DNA of 64,000 nt from Claveliimonas intestinigallinarum (GTDB lineage: Bacteria > Bacillota > Clostridia > Lachnospirales > Lachnospiraceae): assembly GCA_019115145.1 (NCBI GenBank), contig DXED01000016.1, positions 1-64,000 on the forward strand, read 5' to 3'. The notes beneath the pieces are model-generated. The model searched no databases. It was not told the origin of the DNA and was given only the letters and a program-made list of their open reading frames with translations. Shown one piece after another: positions 53,337 through 61,533 of this stretch. The position numbers and the translations under genes are program-made. Within the stretch, counting starts at the first letter, position 1. Each line of letters starts with the position of its first letter.

Positions 53337-53719
53337 GACAGAAACTCCCCTATCAGCTCCAGCAGCGAGAACACCACCGGCAGGCCCAGCACGAGAACCG
53401 CCAGCTTGGCAAACACTTCGATCTGCTGGGCAATGGTCTGATAGCCTGCATCCCTGCACAGGGCCGAGGAAAATTCAGCCACAAAAGTGATCCCCAGCAT
53501 TTTCAGCAGCATCTCTATGTAGGCCGGAGCCAGATCAATGTAGGCTGTGATCTCGTCCAGGCGGGCCACCACCGCCGCGATCCTGTCAAGGACAGCAAAA
53601 AAGATGAGAAGGCTGATGCCGGCGCAGATATATATCCCGTATTCTGTTTTTCCACCCTTGAACTGGATGGCCAGGAGCGTTCCCGCCACCCCCAGCAGGG
53701 CAATCTGTAAAATGTCCAT
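53333..53719 (-). CDS. spoIIIAD: Stage III sporulation protein AD
   Basis: A 128-residue membrane protein with four hydrophobic segments, starting MDILQIALLGVAGTLLAI. It resembles SpoIIIAC in its second half. It is a type-III-secretion-like export component of the channel. It sits 54 bases after spoIIIAC. Confidence 0.94.
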   Translation of the reverse strand: MDILQIALLGVAGTLLAIQFKGGKTEYGIYICAGISLLIFFAVLDRIAAVVARLDEITAYIDLAPAYIEMLLKMLGITFVAEFSSALCRDAGYQTIAQQIEVFAKLAVLVLGLPVVFSLLELIGEFLS

Positions 53720-53773
53720 CTTCCATCACCTTGTCTTCCCTCGGCGTCCGCCACGCTGTCAGAGCAGAGGGCT

Positions 53774-53968
53774 CTACAGCGAAAACAGGCCCTGTATGGC
53801 TGCAAACAGATCATAAATGTAGGGCACGATCCAGAACAGTACAAGGAGGAGTCCCGCCAGGCTTGTGAGAAAGGCCTGCTCTTCCCTGCCGCTGTGCTTC
53901 AGCACCTGGCTCAGCACAGAGACAAGGATGCCAACTGCCGCAATTTTAAATATCAGATCTACTTCCAT
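53774..53968 (-). CDS. spoIIIAC: Stage III sporulation protein AC
   Basis: A 64-residue, two-segment membrane protein starting MEVDLIFKIAAVGILV, with the polar turn KHSGREEQAF between segments. It is the small export-gate-like subunit. GGAGG precedes the ATG. Confidence 0.94.
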   Translation of the reverse strand: MEVDLIFKIAAVGILVSVLSQVLKHSGREEQAFLTSLAGLLLVLFWIVPYIYDLFAAIQGLFSL

Positions 53969-53977
53969 CTTCTCCTC

Positions 53978-54496
53978 CTATATGAGCAGGATTGCCAGCA
54001 GGATACCGCCGGACATGCCGAGGACCCTGTAAAGCTTTTTCTGTGTCTGCATGGTCTGCTGCATTTCCTCCATCCGCGTCTCCAGGTGCTCCGCGTACAT
54101 CTGCAGGTGGGAGATCTGCATCTTCACATCCGCTGTCCCCAGGTAACGCCCCAGGGCGTACAGCCTCCTCTTCTCCCCCTCCTTCAGTGCCAGCCTGGCA
54201 AGGTGCTCTCTGGCTGTCTCCTCCCAGATACAGGGCAAAGAGCCCTCCTCCCGCAGGTCCATTTTCTCCTGCATACTGAGGAGCCAGGACCGGTAAGGCT
54301 CCTCCTGGTTTGCCGCGATGGCAAGGAAGGCCTCCGATAGAAAGGATCTGGCGTACCGGATCTCCCCCTGGAGCATGTACACGATCCTGCGGATGTCCTG
54401 CATCTGCCGGTACTCCTCCTCAAGCGTGTCCGCTGCCCGAAAGCCGAACAGAGAAGCTGTGCCGATGACAAGAAATCCGCCGGCCAGCCGGATCAT
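53978..54496 (-). CDS. spoIIIAB: Stage III sporulation protein AB
   Basis: SpoIIIAB is a helical membrane protein resembling type-II secretion GspF fragments. N- and C-terminal membrane segments flank a cytoplasmic helical region, with LQGEIRYARSFLSEAF matching the family. The 172-residue length is typical. Its start overlaps the spoIIIAA stop by four bases. Confidence 0.94.
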   Translation of the reverse strand: MIRLAGGFLVIGTASLFGFRAADTLEEEYRQMQDIRRIVYMLQGEIRYARSFLSEAFLAIAANQEEPYRSWLLSMQEKMDLREEGSLPCIWEETAREHLARLALKEGEKRRLYALGRYLGTADVKMQISHLQMYAEHLETRMEEMQQTMQTQKKLYRVLGMSGGILLAILLI

Positions 54497-55410
54497 CCCT
54501 CCCTCCTCACGGGCCGCCCGTACTCGTCGTATATGCCCTCTATCTGTCCTCTTCCCTCCAGGACGATGTACCGCTCAAAGCGCTTCTCGTCAATCATTTT
54601 TCTGGATACCGGCTTCTTCCTCAGCTCTTCAATGGAGGCGCCGTGCATGGTGGCGATCAGCTTACAGCCGCAGTGCATGGCGTACTCTATAGCGTGCACA
54701 TCCTCCTGGGCACCTATCTCATCCACAGCGATCACCTGGGGCGCCATGGAGCGGATCAGCATGATCATGCCCTCCGCCTTGGGGCATCCGTCCAGCACAT
54801 CTGTGCGTATGCCCAGATGATTTTGGGCCACTCCCCTCCAGCAGCCCGCGATCTCTGACCGCTCGTCCACCACACCCACTGTCATGCCCTTTACAAGCTG
54901 GTTTCCGTCGGAAATCTGCCGGACCATGTCCCGCAGAAGGGTCGTCTTTCCGCATCCCGGCGGCGAGAGGATCAGGGTGTGCGCCACCCTGCCGCCCCGG
55001 ACCACATAGGGCATGATCTTGTCCGCGCACCCTTCTATCTCGTGGGAAATGCGGATGTTGACCGAGGAGATATACTTCAGATTTTTCACATGCCCTCCGT
55101 CCAGTATGACCTGCCCTGTCATGCCCACTCTGTGTCCTCCCTCTATCGTGATAAATCCCTGCCTCATCTCATCCTCATAGGCGTAGAGGGAGAAGTTGCT
55201 CGTGTAATCCACGGCCTCCCTCACATCTCTTGCCGTCACCACATAGGGGTGGCCCCTGCCGGGGATCCTCTCCTCCCCGCGGCACCTGATCAGCAGCGGC
55301 TGACCGGTACGGAGCTTGATCTCCTGAAGCTCGTCATAATTTGTAACCTCTTTATCCAGCACCTGCCGCACCCTCTCCGGGAGGATGCTCCACACTCTTT
55401 CTTTCTGCAT
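54493..55410 (-). CDS. spoIIIAA: Stage III sporulation protein AA (ATPase)
   Basis: SpoIIIAA is a secretion-type ATPase that powers the mother-cell-to-forespore channel. Walker A is SPPGCGKTTLLRD, and VIAVDEIG carries Walker B. The 305-residue length is typical. It heads the eight-gene spoIIIA operon, and a sigma-E-like promoter lies about 20 bases upstream of the start codon. Confidence 0.96.
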   Translation of the reverse strand: MQKERVWSILPERVRQVLDKEVTNYDELQEIKLRTGQPLLIRCRGEERIPGRGHPYVVTARDVREAVDYTSNFSLYAYEDEMRQGFITIEGGHRVGMTGQVILDGGHVKNLKYISSVNIRISHEIEGCADKIMPYVVRGGRVAHTLILSPPGCGKTTLLRDMVRQISDGNQLVKGMTVGVVDERSEIAGCWRGVAQNHLGIRTDVLDGCPKAEGMIMLIRSMAPQVIAVDEIGAQEDVHAIEYAMHCGCKLIATMHGASIEELRKKPVSRKMIDEKRFERYIVLEGRGQIEGIYDEYGRPVRREG

Positions 55411-55432
55411 CTTTGTCCACCTCTTTAACCCA

Positions 55433-55460
55433 TATATATGTTGTGGACAATCATTTATTC
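55433..55460 (-). promoter_or_regulatory. Sigma-E-like promoter of the spoIIIA operon
   Basis: On the minus strand, GAATAAA (55454-55460), 13 bases, CATATATA (55433-55440). This fits the sigma-E pattern (KMATAWW, 13-15 bases, CATA-rich). The B. subtilis operon is sigma-E driven. Confidence 0.55.
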
Positions 55461-55484
55461 CTGTCAGCTTTCAAAACCCACAAT

Positions 55485-55533
55485 AAAAAGGCATGCCTCA
55501 GAGCCCATAAAAGGGGATGAAGCATGCCTTTTT
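55485..55533 (-). terminator. Terminator of pnp
   Basis: AAAAAGGCATGC (55485-55496) and GCATGCCTTTTT (55522-55533) form a perfect 12-bp stem, with TTTTT on the minus-strand side. It separates pnp from spoIIIAA. Confidence 0.85.
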
Positions 55534-55580
55534 TGCATTGATAGCTTTCTGTATTCTTCTATATCCTGCGCGGTCTGTCT

Positions 55581-57668
55581 CTACTGCGCCACGTCCTTCA
55601 TACTGAAGGAGAAGCGTCCCATCTTGTCCTTTCCGAGGCATACGACCTTCACCACATCGCCCAGGGTGAGCACGTCCTCCACCTGCTTGATGTGCTGCTT
55701 GGAGATCTTGGAAATGTGTACCATTCCCTCTTTTCCAGGAGCAAACTCAAGGAAAGCGCCAAACTCTTTGATGCTGACAACCTTTCCTTCCAGCACCTGT
55801 CCGGCCTCAAAGTCTGTGACGATGATCTCGATAAGGCGTCTCGCCCTCTCCATGGACTCGCTCTCTGTTCCGCAGATGGATACAGAGCCGTCGTCCTCAA
55901 TATCGATCTTCACGCCGGTCTCCTCGATGATGGCATTGATGGTCTTTCCTCTCTGGCCAACCACATCACCGATCTTCTGGGGATCGATCTGCATCTGGAT
56001 GATCTTCGGCGCATAGGGGCCCACCTCCGGTCTTGGCTCAGCGATAGTCTTTGCCATCACCTCGTCCAGGATGTAGGTTCTTGCCTTCTTTGTGGCTGCA
56101 ATGGCCTCCTCGATGATGGGCCTTGTCAGTCCGTGGATCTTAATATCCATCTGGATGGCTGTGATACCCTTGTGTGTACCTGCCACCTTGAAGTCCATAT
56201 CCCCGAAGAAGTCCTCCAGTCCCTGAATGTCTGTCAGCACCAGGTAATCGTCATCTGTCTCCCCTGTCACCAGGCCTGCGGAGATACCCGCAACTGCGGA
56301 TTTGATGGGCACGCCCGCCGCCATCAGCGACATGGAGGAGGCGCACACGCTGGCCTGGGATGTGGAACCGTTGGACTCAAATGTCTCGGACACTGTACGG
56401 ATAGCATAAGGGAACTCGCTCTCGCTGGGAAGTACAGGTATAAGCGCTCTCTCAGCCAGAGCTCCGTGACCGATCTCGCGGCGTCCCGGTCCTCTGGAAG
56501 GTCTTGTCTCACCTACAGAGTAGGACGGGAAATTGTAGTGGTGCATATAGCGCTTGGATGTCTCACGCTCGTCCAGCCCGTCCAGGCGCTGCGCCTCAGA
56601 CAGAGGCGCCAGTGTAGTCACTGTGCAGATCTGTGTCTGTCCTCTCGTAAACATGGCGGAGCCGTGCACTCTCGGGATCAGATCCACCTCTGCGGAGAGG
56701 GGACGGATCTGGTCGATGGCCCTTCCGTCCGGGCGCTTGTGATCCTTCAGGATCATCTTGCGCACCGTCTTTTTCTGATACTGGTACACTGCCTCAGACA
56801 GCTTCTCCAGATACTCCTCGTTGTCTGCAAAAGCCTCCTCCAGCTTCTCTGTCACCTGGCGGATATTCTCCTCTCTTGTCTGCTTGTCGTCCGTGAAGAC
56901 TGCCTCCTCCATCTCCTGGGGCGGAACCACCTTCTGGATGTCGTCAAACAGCTCCTGGGGAACGGCAAAGCTCTCATAGGAGTGCTTCGGCTTTCCGCAC
57001 TCAGCAACGATGGTCTCAATGAAGGCGATGACCTTCTGGTTCAGCTCATGGGCCGCAAAGATGGCCTCGACCATCTTGTCCTCCGGAACCTCGTTTGCTC
57101 CGGCCTCGATCATGATCACCTTCTCCTTTGTGGATGCCACGGTGAGGGCCAGGTCGGAAGCCTCTCTCTGGTCTGCGGTTGGGTTGAACACGAACTCGCC
57201 GTCCACCAGACCCACCTGCGTGGTGGAGATAGGGCCGTCAAAGGGGATGTCGGAAATACATGTGGCGATGGCAGCTCCCAGCATGGCCGTCAGCTCAGGC
57301 GCACAGTCCTGATCCACAGACAGCACCAGGTTCTCCAGCGTTACATCGTTTCTGTAGTCCTTGGGGAAAAGGGGGCGCATAGGCCGGTCGATGACGCGGT
57401 CTGTGAGGATGGCGTTCTCGGAAGCCTTTCCCTCACGCTTGTTAAATCCGCCCGGGATCTTTCCGACAGCGTACATTCTCTCATTGTACTCAACGCTCAG
57501 CGGGAAGAAATCAATGCCCTCCCGGGGTTTCTCAGATGCGGTTGCCGTACAAAGAACCGTCGTGTCGCCATAGTGCATGAGCACAGCGCCGTTGGCCTGC
57601 TTGGCCACTCTGTCCACATCGACACGGAGTGTTCTTCCGGCTAATTCCATTTCATACTTCTTATACAT
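55581..57668 (-). CDS. pnp: Polyribonucleotide nucleotidyltransferase (PNPase)
   Basis: PNPase degrades RNA 3' to 5' by phosphorolysis. Two RNase PH domains (about 5-230 and 310-545), a KH domain (about 550-615, DIEDDGSVSICG) and an S1 domain (about 620-690) are in order. The 695-residue length is typical. AAAGGAG precedes the ATG. It follows rpsO, as in many bacteria, with a terminator and a long leader hairpin between them. Confidence 0.98.
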   Translation of the reverse strand: MYKKYEMELAGRTLRVDVDRVAKQANGAVLMHYGDTTVLCTATASEKPREGIDFFPLSVEYNERMYAVGKIPGGFNKREGKASENAILTDRVIDRPMRPLFPKDYRNDVTLENLVLSVDQDCAPELTAMLGAAIATCISDIPFDGPISTTQVGLVDGEFVFNPTADQREASDLALTVASTKEKVIMIEAGANEVPEDKMVEAIFAAHELNQKVIAFIETIVAECGKPKHSYESFAVPQELFDDIQKVVPPQEMEEAVFTDDKQTREENIRQVTEKLEEAFADNEEYLEKLSEAVYQYQKKTVRKMILKDHKRPDGRAIDQIRPLSAEVDLIPRVHGSAMFTRGQTQICTVTTLAPLSEAQRLDGLDERETSKRYMHHYNFPSYSVGETRPSRGPGRREIGHGALAERALIPVLPSESEFPYAIRTVSETFESNGSTSQASVCASSMSLMAAGVPIKSAVAGISAGLVTGETDDDYLVLTDIQGLEDFFGDMDFKVAGTHKGITAIQMDIKIHGLTRPIIEEAIAATKKARTYILDEVMAKTIAEPRPEVGPYAPKIIQMQIDPQKIGDVVGQRGKTINAIIEETGVKIDIEDDGSVSICGTESESMERARRLIEIIVTDFEAGQVLEGKVVSIKEFGAFLEFAPGKEGMVHISKISKQHIKQVEDVLTLGDVVKVVCLGKDKMGRFSFSMKDVAQ

Positions 57669-57700
57669 GTCATTCTCCTTTTAAAAATAGTATTCAGCCG

Positions 57701-57783
57701 GGGCAGGCAAAACCGAAACTACTGAAAAACATATTTGCCGGGGCAACTGTGCTTTTCAGTGGTCTCGGAATTTATCCCTGCCC
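57701..57783 (-). promoter_or_regulatory. Long leader hairpin upstream of pnp
   Basis: GGGCAGG (57701-57707) pairs with CCTGCCC (57777-57783), and inside this CCGAAACTACTGAAAA (57713-57728) pairs with TTTTCAGTGGTCTCGG (57753-57768) at nearly every position. Such stems in pnp leaders are cut by RNase III in E. coli as part of PNPase autoregulation; the same role here is inference. Confidence 0.6.
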
Positions 57784-57825
57784 ACAATCTAAGTTATTAT
57801 ATCATAGAAATGACTGACAGGCAAG

Positions 57826-57853
57826 AAAAAGGGACGCCCATTTTGGGTGTCCC
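57826..57853 (-). terminator. Terminator of rpsO
   Basis: GGGACGCCC (57831-57839) pairs with GGGTGTCCC (57845-57853) with one mismatch, followed on the minus strand by TTTTTC. Confidence 0.75.
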
Positions 57854-57872
57854 TCTGTATCTTGCGATCCGA

Positions 57873-58139
57873 TTATTTTCTCAGACCAAGTCTCTCGATC
57901 AGTGCACGGTATCTCTCGATATCTTTCTTTTTCAGATAAGCGAGAAGGCCTCTTCTCTGACCAACCATCTTCAGAAGTCCTCTTCTTGAGTGGTGATCCT
58001 TCGGGTTTGCCTTGAAGTGGTCTGTCAGGTCGTTGATCCTGGCTGTCAGGATAGCGATCTGTACCTCCGGAGAACCTGTGTCTCCCTCTCCTCTTCCATA
58101 CTCAGCGATGATCTGTGCTTTCTGCTCTTTTGAAATCAT
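57873..58139 (-). CDS. rpsO: 30S ribosomal protein S15
   Basis: S15 is a primary 16S rRNA binder, 88 residues here. The GDTGSPEVQIAILTARI and DHHSRRGLLKMVGQRRGLLAYLKKKD segments are diagnostic. AAAGGAGG precedes the ATG. It has its own promoter and a leader that may hold the S15 feedback site. Confidence 0.98.
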   Translation of the reverse strand: MISKEQKAQIIAEYGRGEGDTGSPEVQIAILTARINDLTDHFKANPKDHHSRRGLLKMVGQRRGLLAYLKKKDIERYRALIERLGLRK

Positions 58140-58265
58140 GTTTCATTTCCTCCTTTTTCTGATACTTGGCCAGGCATTAAGTAATGGTCGGAGTCTTCCT
58201 TTTACCGAACGCCGGCTGTCTTTTTACCACTTGCGTAGTATAGCATATGCAGATGGGAAAGTAAA
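58140..58265 (-). promoter_or_regulatory. rpsO promoter and structured leader
   Basis: On the minus strand, TTTACT (58260-58265), 17 bases, TATACT (58237-58242). The ~90-base leader contains GCCGGC and CGG/CCG pairing possibilities compatible with a three-way-junction S15 autoregulatory RNA, as known from other Firmicutes. I cannot establish the fold. Confidence 0.5.
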
Positions 58266-58285
58266 CACTTTTTTACTTTAAGTTT

Positions 58286-59212
58286 CTACTTTGAGCCGGC
58301 GAAAAACTCTCTTCCGCAGGCAATATCCATGTCCACATGGCGCTTCATCTCCTCCACGTCCCGAAACCTCTGCTCCGGACGGCGGAAGGCCCTGAGCCTG
58401 ATCTTCACGCGCTTCCCGTAGGCGTTGCCGCTGTAGTCAAGGAGAAAGCTCTCCACAAGCATCCTGCCGCTGTCCGTCACCGTGGGCTTGACGCCCAGGT
58501 TGCCGATGGCGTTGTACCAGCTTCCATCCACCTCCACCTGCTCCAGATAGACGCCGTTAGGGGGGAGGAGCTTCTCCTTCGGCGGCTCCACATTGAAGGT
58601 GGGAAAGCCCAGGGTGCGGCCCAGCTTTTTCCCGTGCTCCACCGTCCCCTCCAGCTCGTAGGGATAGCCCAGGAGTGTCTCGGCCAGAGCCATGTCCCCA
58701 GCCGCCAGCGCCTCCTTCACAAAGGTGCTGCTGATCTCCCGGTCCTCGTATCGCTCCTTGTCCACCACCTCAAGCTGATAGTCATAGATATGCTGATAGG
58801 CGGCCAGCATGTGCACGTCCCCTCTCTTCTGATAGCCGAAATGAAAATCAGTACCCACCACCACGTATGCTGCCTGGAAAAGTCCGGCGATCACATCCCG
58901 GATAAAATCCTCCGCGCTCATCTGGCTGAAGCTCTCGGTAAAGGGGCAGCTAACCAGATAGTCCACCTGTCCCTCCAGATGCCTCTTTCTTTCCTCCTGT
59001 GTCATCAGCACCTGGTAAGGGCGGTTCAGACGCCGGCACAGGGGCTCCATGTCAAAGGCACATACAATGCTGTTCAGCCCGTCTGCCCTGCCGTATTCTG
59101 TTACTTTCTCCACAAGCTTCTGATGTCCCTTGTGCAGGCCGTCAAATTTCCCCAGCGTCACAGCGCTCCTGCCTGCCGCGCTGAAGGTCTCCAGTCCATT
59201 TATATACTGCAT
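58286..59212 (-). CDS. ribF: Bifunctional riboflavin kinase / FAD synthetase
   Basis: RibF converts riboflavin to FMN and then FAD. The N-terminal adenylyltransferase domain has LGKFDGLHKGHQ, and the C-terminal kinase domain has the GRTLGFPTFNV and NGVYL motifs. The 308-residue length is standard. It follows truB, the common Firmicutes order. Confidence 0.97.
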   Translation of the reverse strand: MQYINGLETFSAAGRSAVTLGKFDGLHKGHQKLVEKVTEYGRADGLNSIVCAFDMEPLCRRLNRPYQVLMTQEERKRHLEGQVDYLVSCPFTESFSQMSAEDFIRDVIAGLFQAAYVVVGTDFHFGYQKRGDVHMLAAYQHIYDYQLEVVDKERYEDREISSTFVKEALAAGDMALAETLLGYPYELEGTVEHGKKLGRTLGFPTFNVEPPKEKLLPPNGVYLEQVEVDGSWYNAIGNLGVKPTVTDSGRMLVESFLLDYSGNAYGKRVKIRLRAFRRPEQRFRDVEEMKRHVDMDIACGREFFAGSK

Positions 59213-59248
59213 TGCGATCCCTTCTTTGTCCTCTGTCCTGTCCTGCCT

Positions 59249-60136
59249 CTATGGGCTGAAGAACATCTTTTCATTTTTGTAAATATGCTTTTGCTGCTGA
59301 TAGCGGTACAGCGCAATGAACCGGCCCCGGCTGTCGTACACGCGCACCAGCTGACCGTCCTCCCCCTCCGGAAGGCGGAGAGGATTGCCGTTGTATAAAA
59401 GAGGCTCCAGGCGCTCTGGCACGTCCAGCCTGGGACAGTCCGCGAACACGCTGTCCACAGGTATGAGATGCTCCTCAAGCGTGCCCTCCTCCCTGTACCT
59501 CTCAAGCTCCGAGAGCCTTACGCTGTCCTCTATCCTGAAATGTCCCACTCTGGTGCGCAGAAGCTCCTCCATGCATCCCCCCACGCCCAGCAGCTCCCCG
59601 ATGTCATCGCAGAGGGTGCGGATGTAGGTTCCCTTGGAGCACTCCACCTCGATCCAGACCCGGGGCAGATCCATCTTCCTGATCTCTATCCTGTGAATCT
59701 GTACCTTCCGGGCTTTGCGCTCCACCGTCTTTCCCTCCCGGGCCAGTTCGTAGAGCTTTTTTCCATCTACCTTTAAGGCGGAGTACATGGGAGGCGTCTG
59801 CATATAGTCCCCCAGGAAGCTCTCCACCGCTCTTCTGACAGTCTCCTTTGCAAGTCCCGAAGTATCTCTCTCCTCCAGGCAGGCCCCGGATATATCCTGG
59901 GTGTCTGTTCTCCGTCCCAGCAGCAGTACTGCCTGATAGGTCTTGCTTTTGTCTGTCAGCACGTCGCACACCTTGGTGGCCTTTCCCAGACAGACGGGAA
60001 GGACGCCCTCCGCATCCGGATCCAGCGTCCCTGTATGCCCGACTTTTTTCTGCCCGGCAATGCCTCTCAGCCTTGCCACCACATCGTGGGATGTGTAGCC
60101 TTTCTCTTTATAAACATTGAAAATGCCGTCCAACAT
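59249..60136 (-). CDS. truB: tRNA pseudouridine(55) synthase
   Basis: TruB makes the T-loop pseudouridine of tRNA. The catalytic GTLDPDAEGVLPVCLGKATK motif (Asp in LDPDA) and the YTSHDVVARLRG start region are present in 295 residues. It lies four bases after nrnA, in the infB cluster. Confidence 0.97.
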   Translation of the reverse strand: MLDGIFNVYKEKGYTSHDVVARLRGIAGQKKVGHTGTLDPDAEGVLPVCLGKATKVCDVLTDKSKTYQAVLLLGRRTDTQDISGACLEERDTSGLAKETVRRAVESFLGDYMQTPPMYSALKVDGKKLYELAREGKTVERKARKVQIHRIEIRKMDLPRVWIEVECSKGTYIRTLCDDIGELLGVGGCMEELLRTRVGHFRIEDSVRLSELERYREEGTLEEHLIPVDSVFADCPRLDVPERLEPLLYNGNPLRLPEGEDGQLVRVYDSRGRFIALYRYQQQKHIYKNEKMFFSP

Positions 60137-60139
60137 GCG

Positions 60140-61120
60140 TTATGCCTCTTCTGTCTTCGTTTCTTCCGGTTCAAGCTGGAGGGCGATCTGCCCTGCCAGG
60201 TTGTTGATCACATCGTGGACTGTGCCGGGCATGGTGCAGCCGGCCGCCTTCACGTGGCCGCCGCCTCCAAAGTAGACAGCCACCCTGCTGACATCCACCT
60301 TCTCCTTTGACCGGAGGCTGACCTTGTAGACATTTGGCTCCTGCTCATAGAGGAAAATGGCCACCTCCACGCCCTTCGTGATCCGAAGCTGGCTGACGAT
60401 TCCATCCAGCTCCTTGGGTGTCACACCGTAAAATTTCATCACCGCCTGGGAGACTGAGGAGAAAATGCACTGTCCATGCATAAAGACAATGCTCTCAAGA
60501 AGCGCCCGTCCCAGGATCTGGTTCTGGGCATAGCTCTTTTCACAATAGGTCCTCTCTATGATGGATGGCGCATCCACTCCCTTCTCCAGCAGGTCCGCCG
60601 CTATGCGGAAGGTCTCCGGCCCTGCGCAGGAATACTGGAACACGCCGGTGTCGTGCACGATCCCTATGTAGAGGGCCTCCGCGATCTCCTTTGTTATCTT
60701 TTCTCTGTCCAGGAGATGGAAGACCAGCTCCGAGGTGGAGCTTGCGTCCGGCACGATATAGTTTTCATCCGCAAAGGCCTGGTTGCTGATATGGTGATCC
60801 ACACAGAAGGTCTGCGCTGCGCTCTCGAAGAGAGGGCCGGAGAAGCCCAGCCTCTCCGCATCTCCGCAGTCCAGACAGATAAACAGGTCGTAGGTTTTTC
60901 CCGGCTGCACCTGATGGCGGATATCCCCGGTCCCCTTCACAAAGGAGAAATGGGAGGGGATCTCCTCCAGGTACACGTCTGTCTCTATGTCTTTATAGTT
61001 GTTTCTCAAATACTGGTAAAGCCCCATGCAGGCGCCGACGCAGTCGCCGTCGGGCCGCACGTGTCCGCCTATTGCAACAGAGGTCTTTCCCTCCAGAAGT
61101 TCTGCCAGTTTATTCTGCAT
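60140..61120 (-). CDS. nrnA: DHH-family phosphoesterase (NrnA-like oligoribonuclease / pAp phosphatase)
   Basis: The DHH motif DHHISNQ, the earlier GHVRPDGDCVG metal site and the C-terminal DHHA1 motif GGGGHVKAAG are present. NrnA degrades short oligoribonucleotides and pAp. The start is ATG 61120, with AAGGAG nine bases upstream and an 11-base overlap with rbfA; the ATG at 61129 abuts that AAGGAG. Its place between rbfA and truB is standard. Confidence 0.94.
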   Translation of the reverse strand: MQNKLAELLEGKTSVAIGGHVRPDGDCVGACMGLYQYLRNNYKDIETDVYLEEIPSHFSFVKGTGDIRHQVQPGKTYDLFICLDCGDAERLGFSGPLFESAAQTFCVDHHISNQAFADENYIVPDASSTSELVFHLLDREKITKEIAEALYIGIVHDTGVFQYSCAGPETFRIAADLLEKGVDAPSIIERTYCEKSYAQNQILGRALLESIVFMHGQCIFSSVSQAVMKFYGVTPKELDGIVSQLRITKGVEVAIFLYEQEPNVYKVSLRSKEKVDVSRVAVYFGGGGHVKAAGCTMPGTVHDVINNLAGQIALQLEPEETKTEEA

Positions 61121-61496
61121 CCTCCGCATCTCCTTTTTGATCCATGCCTTTGGTTACGTCTGCTATCTTTTTGGACATATTGACGCCGTACTCAATGGAC
61201 TGATCCAGAATGAACCGGATCTCCGGCGTGTTTCTCATGTTCAGTGTATGTGCCAGCTCCCTCCGGATATAGCCCTCCGCGCTTTTCAGGCCGGCAATGG
61301 TATCAGCCTGGGCCTTCTCGTCTCCCAGCACGCTGATGTAGGCCTTGCAGGTCTTTAAATCCGGGGCCACCTCCACAGCGACGACAGAGGTCCACGGCGC
61401 GATCCGCGGATCCTTGATGCCGCCCCTGAGGATGTTGGAGAGTTCCCTTAGCACTTCCGTGTTGACTCTTGTATTCTTAATGCTGTTCTTTCTCAT
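61110..61496 (-). CDS. rbfA: Ribosome-binding factor A
   Basis: RbfA helps mature the 16S rRNA 5' end. The 128-residue KH-fold protein has RVNTEVLRELSNILRGGIKDPR at the N terminus and LAHTLNMRNTPEIRFILDQSIEYG. It directly follows infB. Confidence 0.96.
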   Translation of the reverse strand: MRKNSIKNTRVNTEVLRELSNILRGGIKDPRIAPWTSVVAVEVAPDLKTCKAYISVLGDEKAQADTIAGLKSAEGYIRRELAHTLNMRNTPEIRFILDQSIEYGVNMSKKIADVTKGMDQKGDAEDAE

Positions 61497-61533
61497 AGAT
61501 CTCTCTCCTTACTGCGGCAGCCAGACGGGAAGC

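Noticed and set aside
55692..57644. A 650-codon open frame on the plus strand opposite pnp
   Set aside because: Antisense shadow of PNPase with no recognisable domain or ribosome site.
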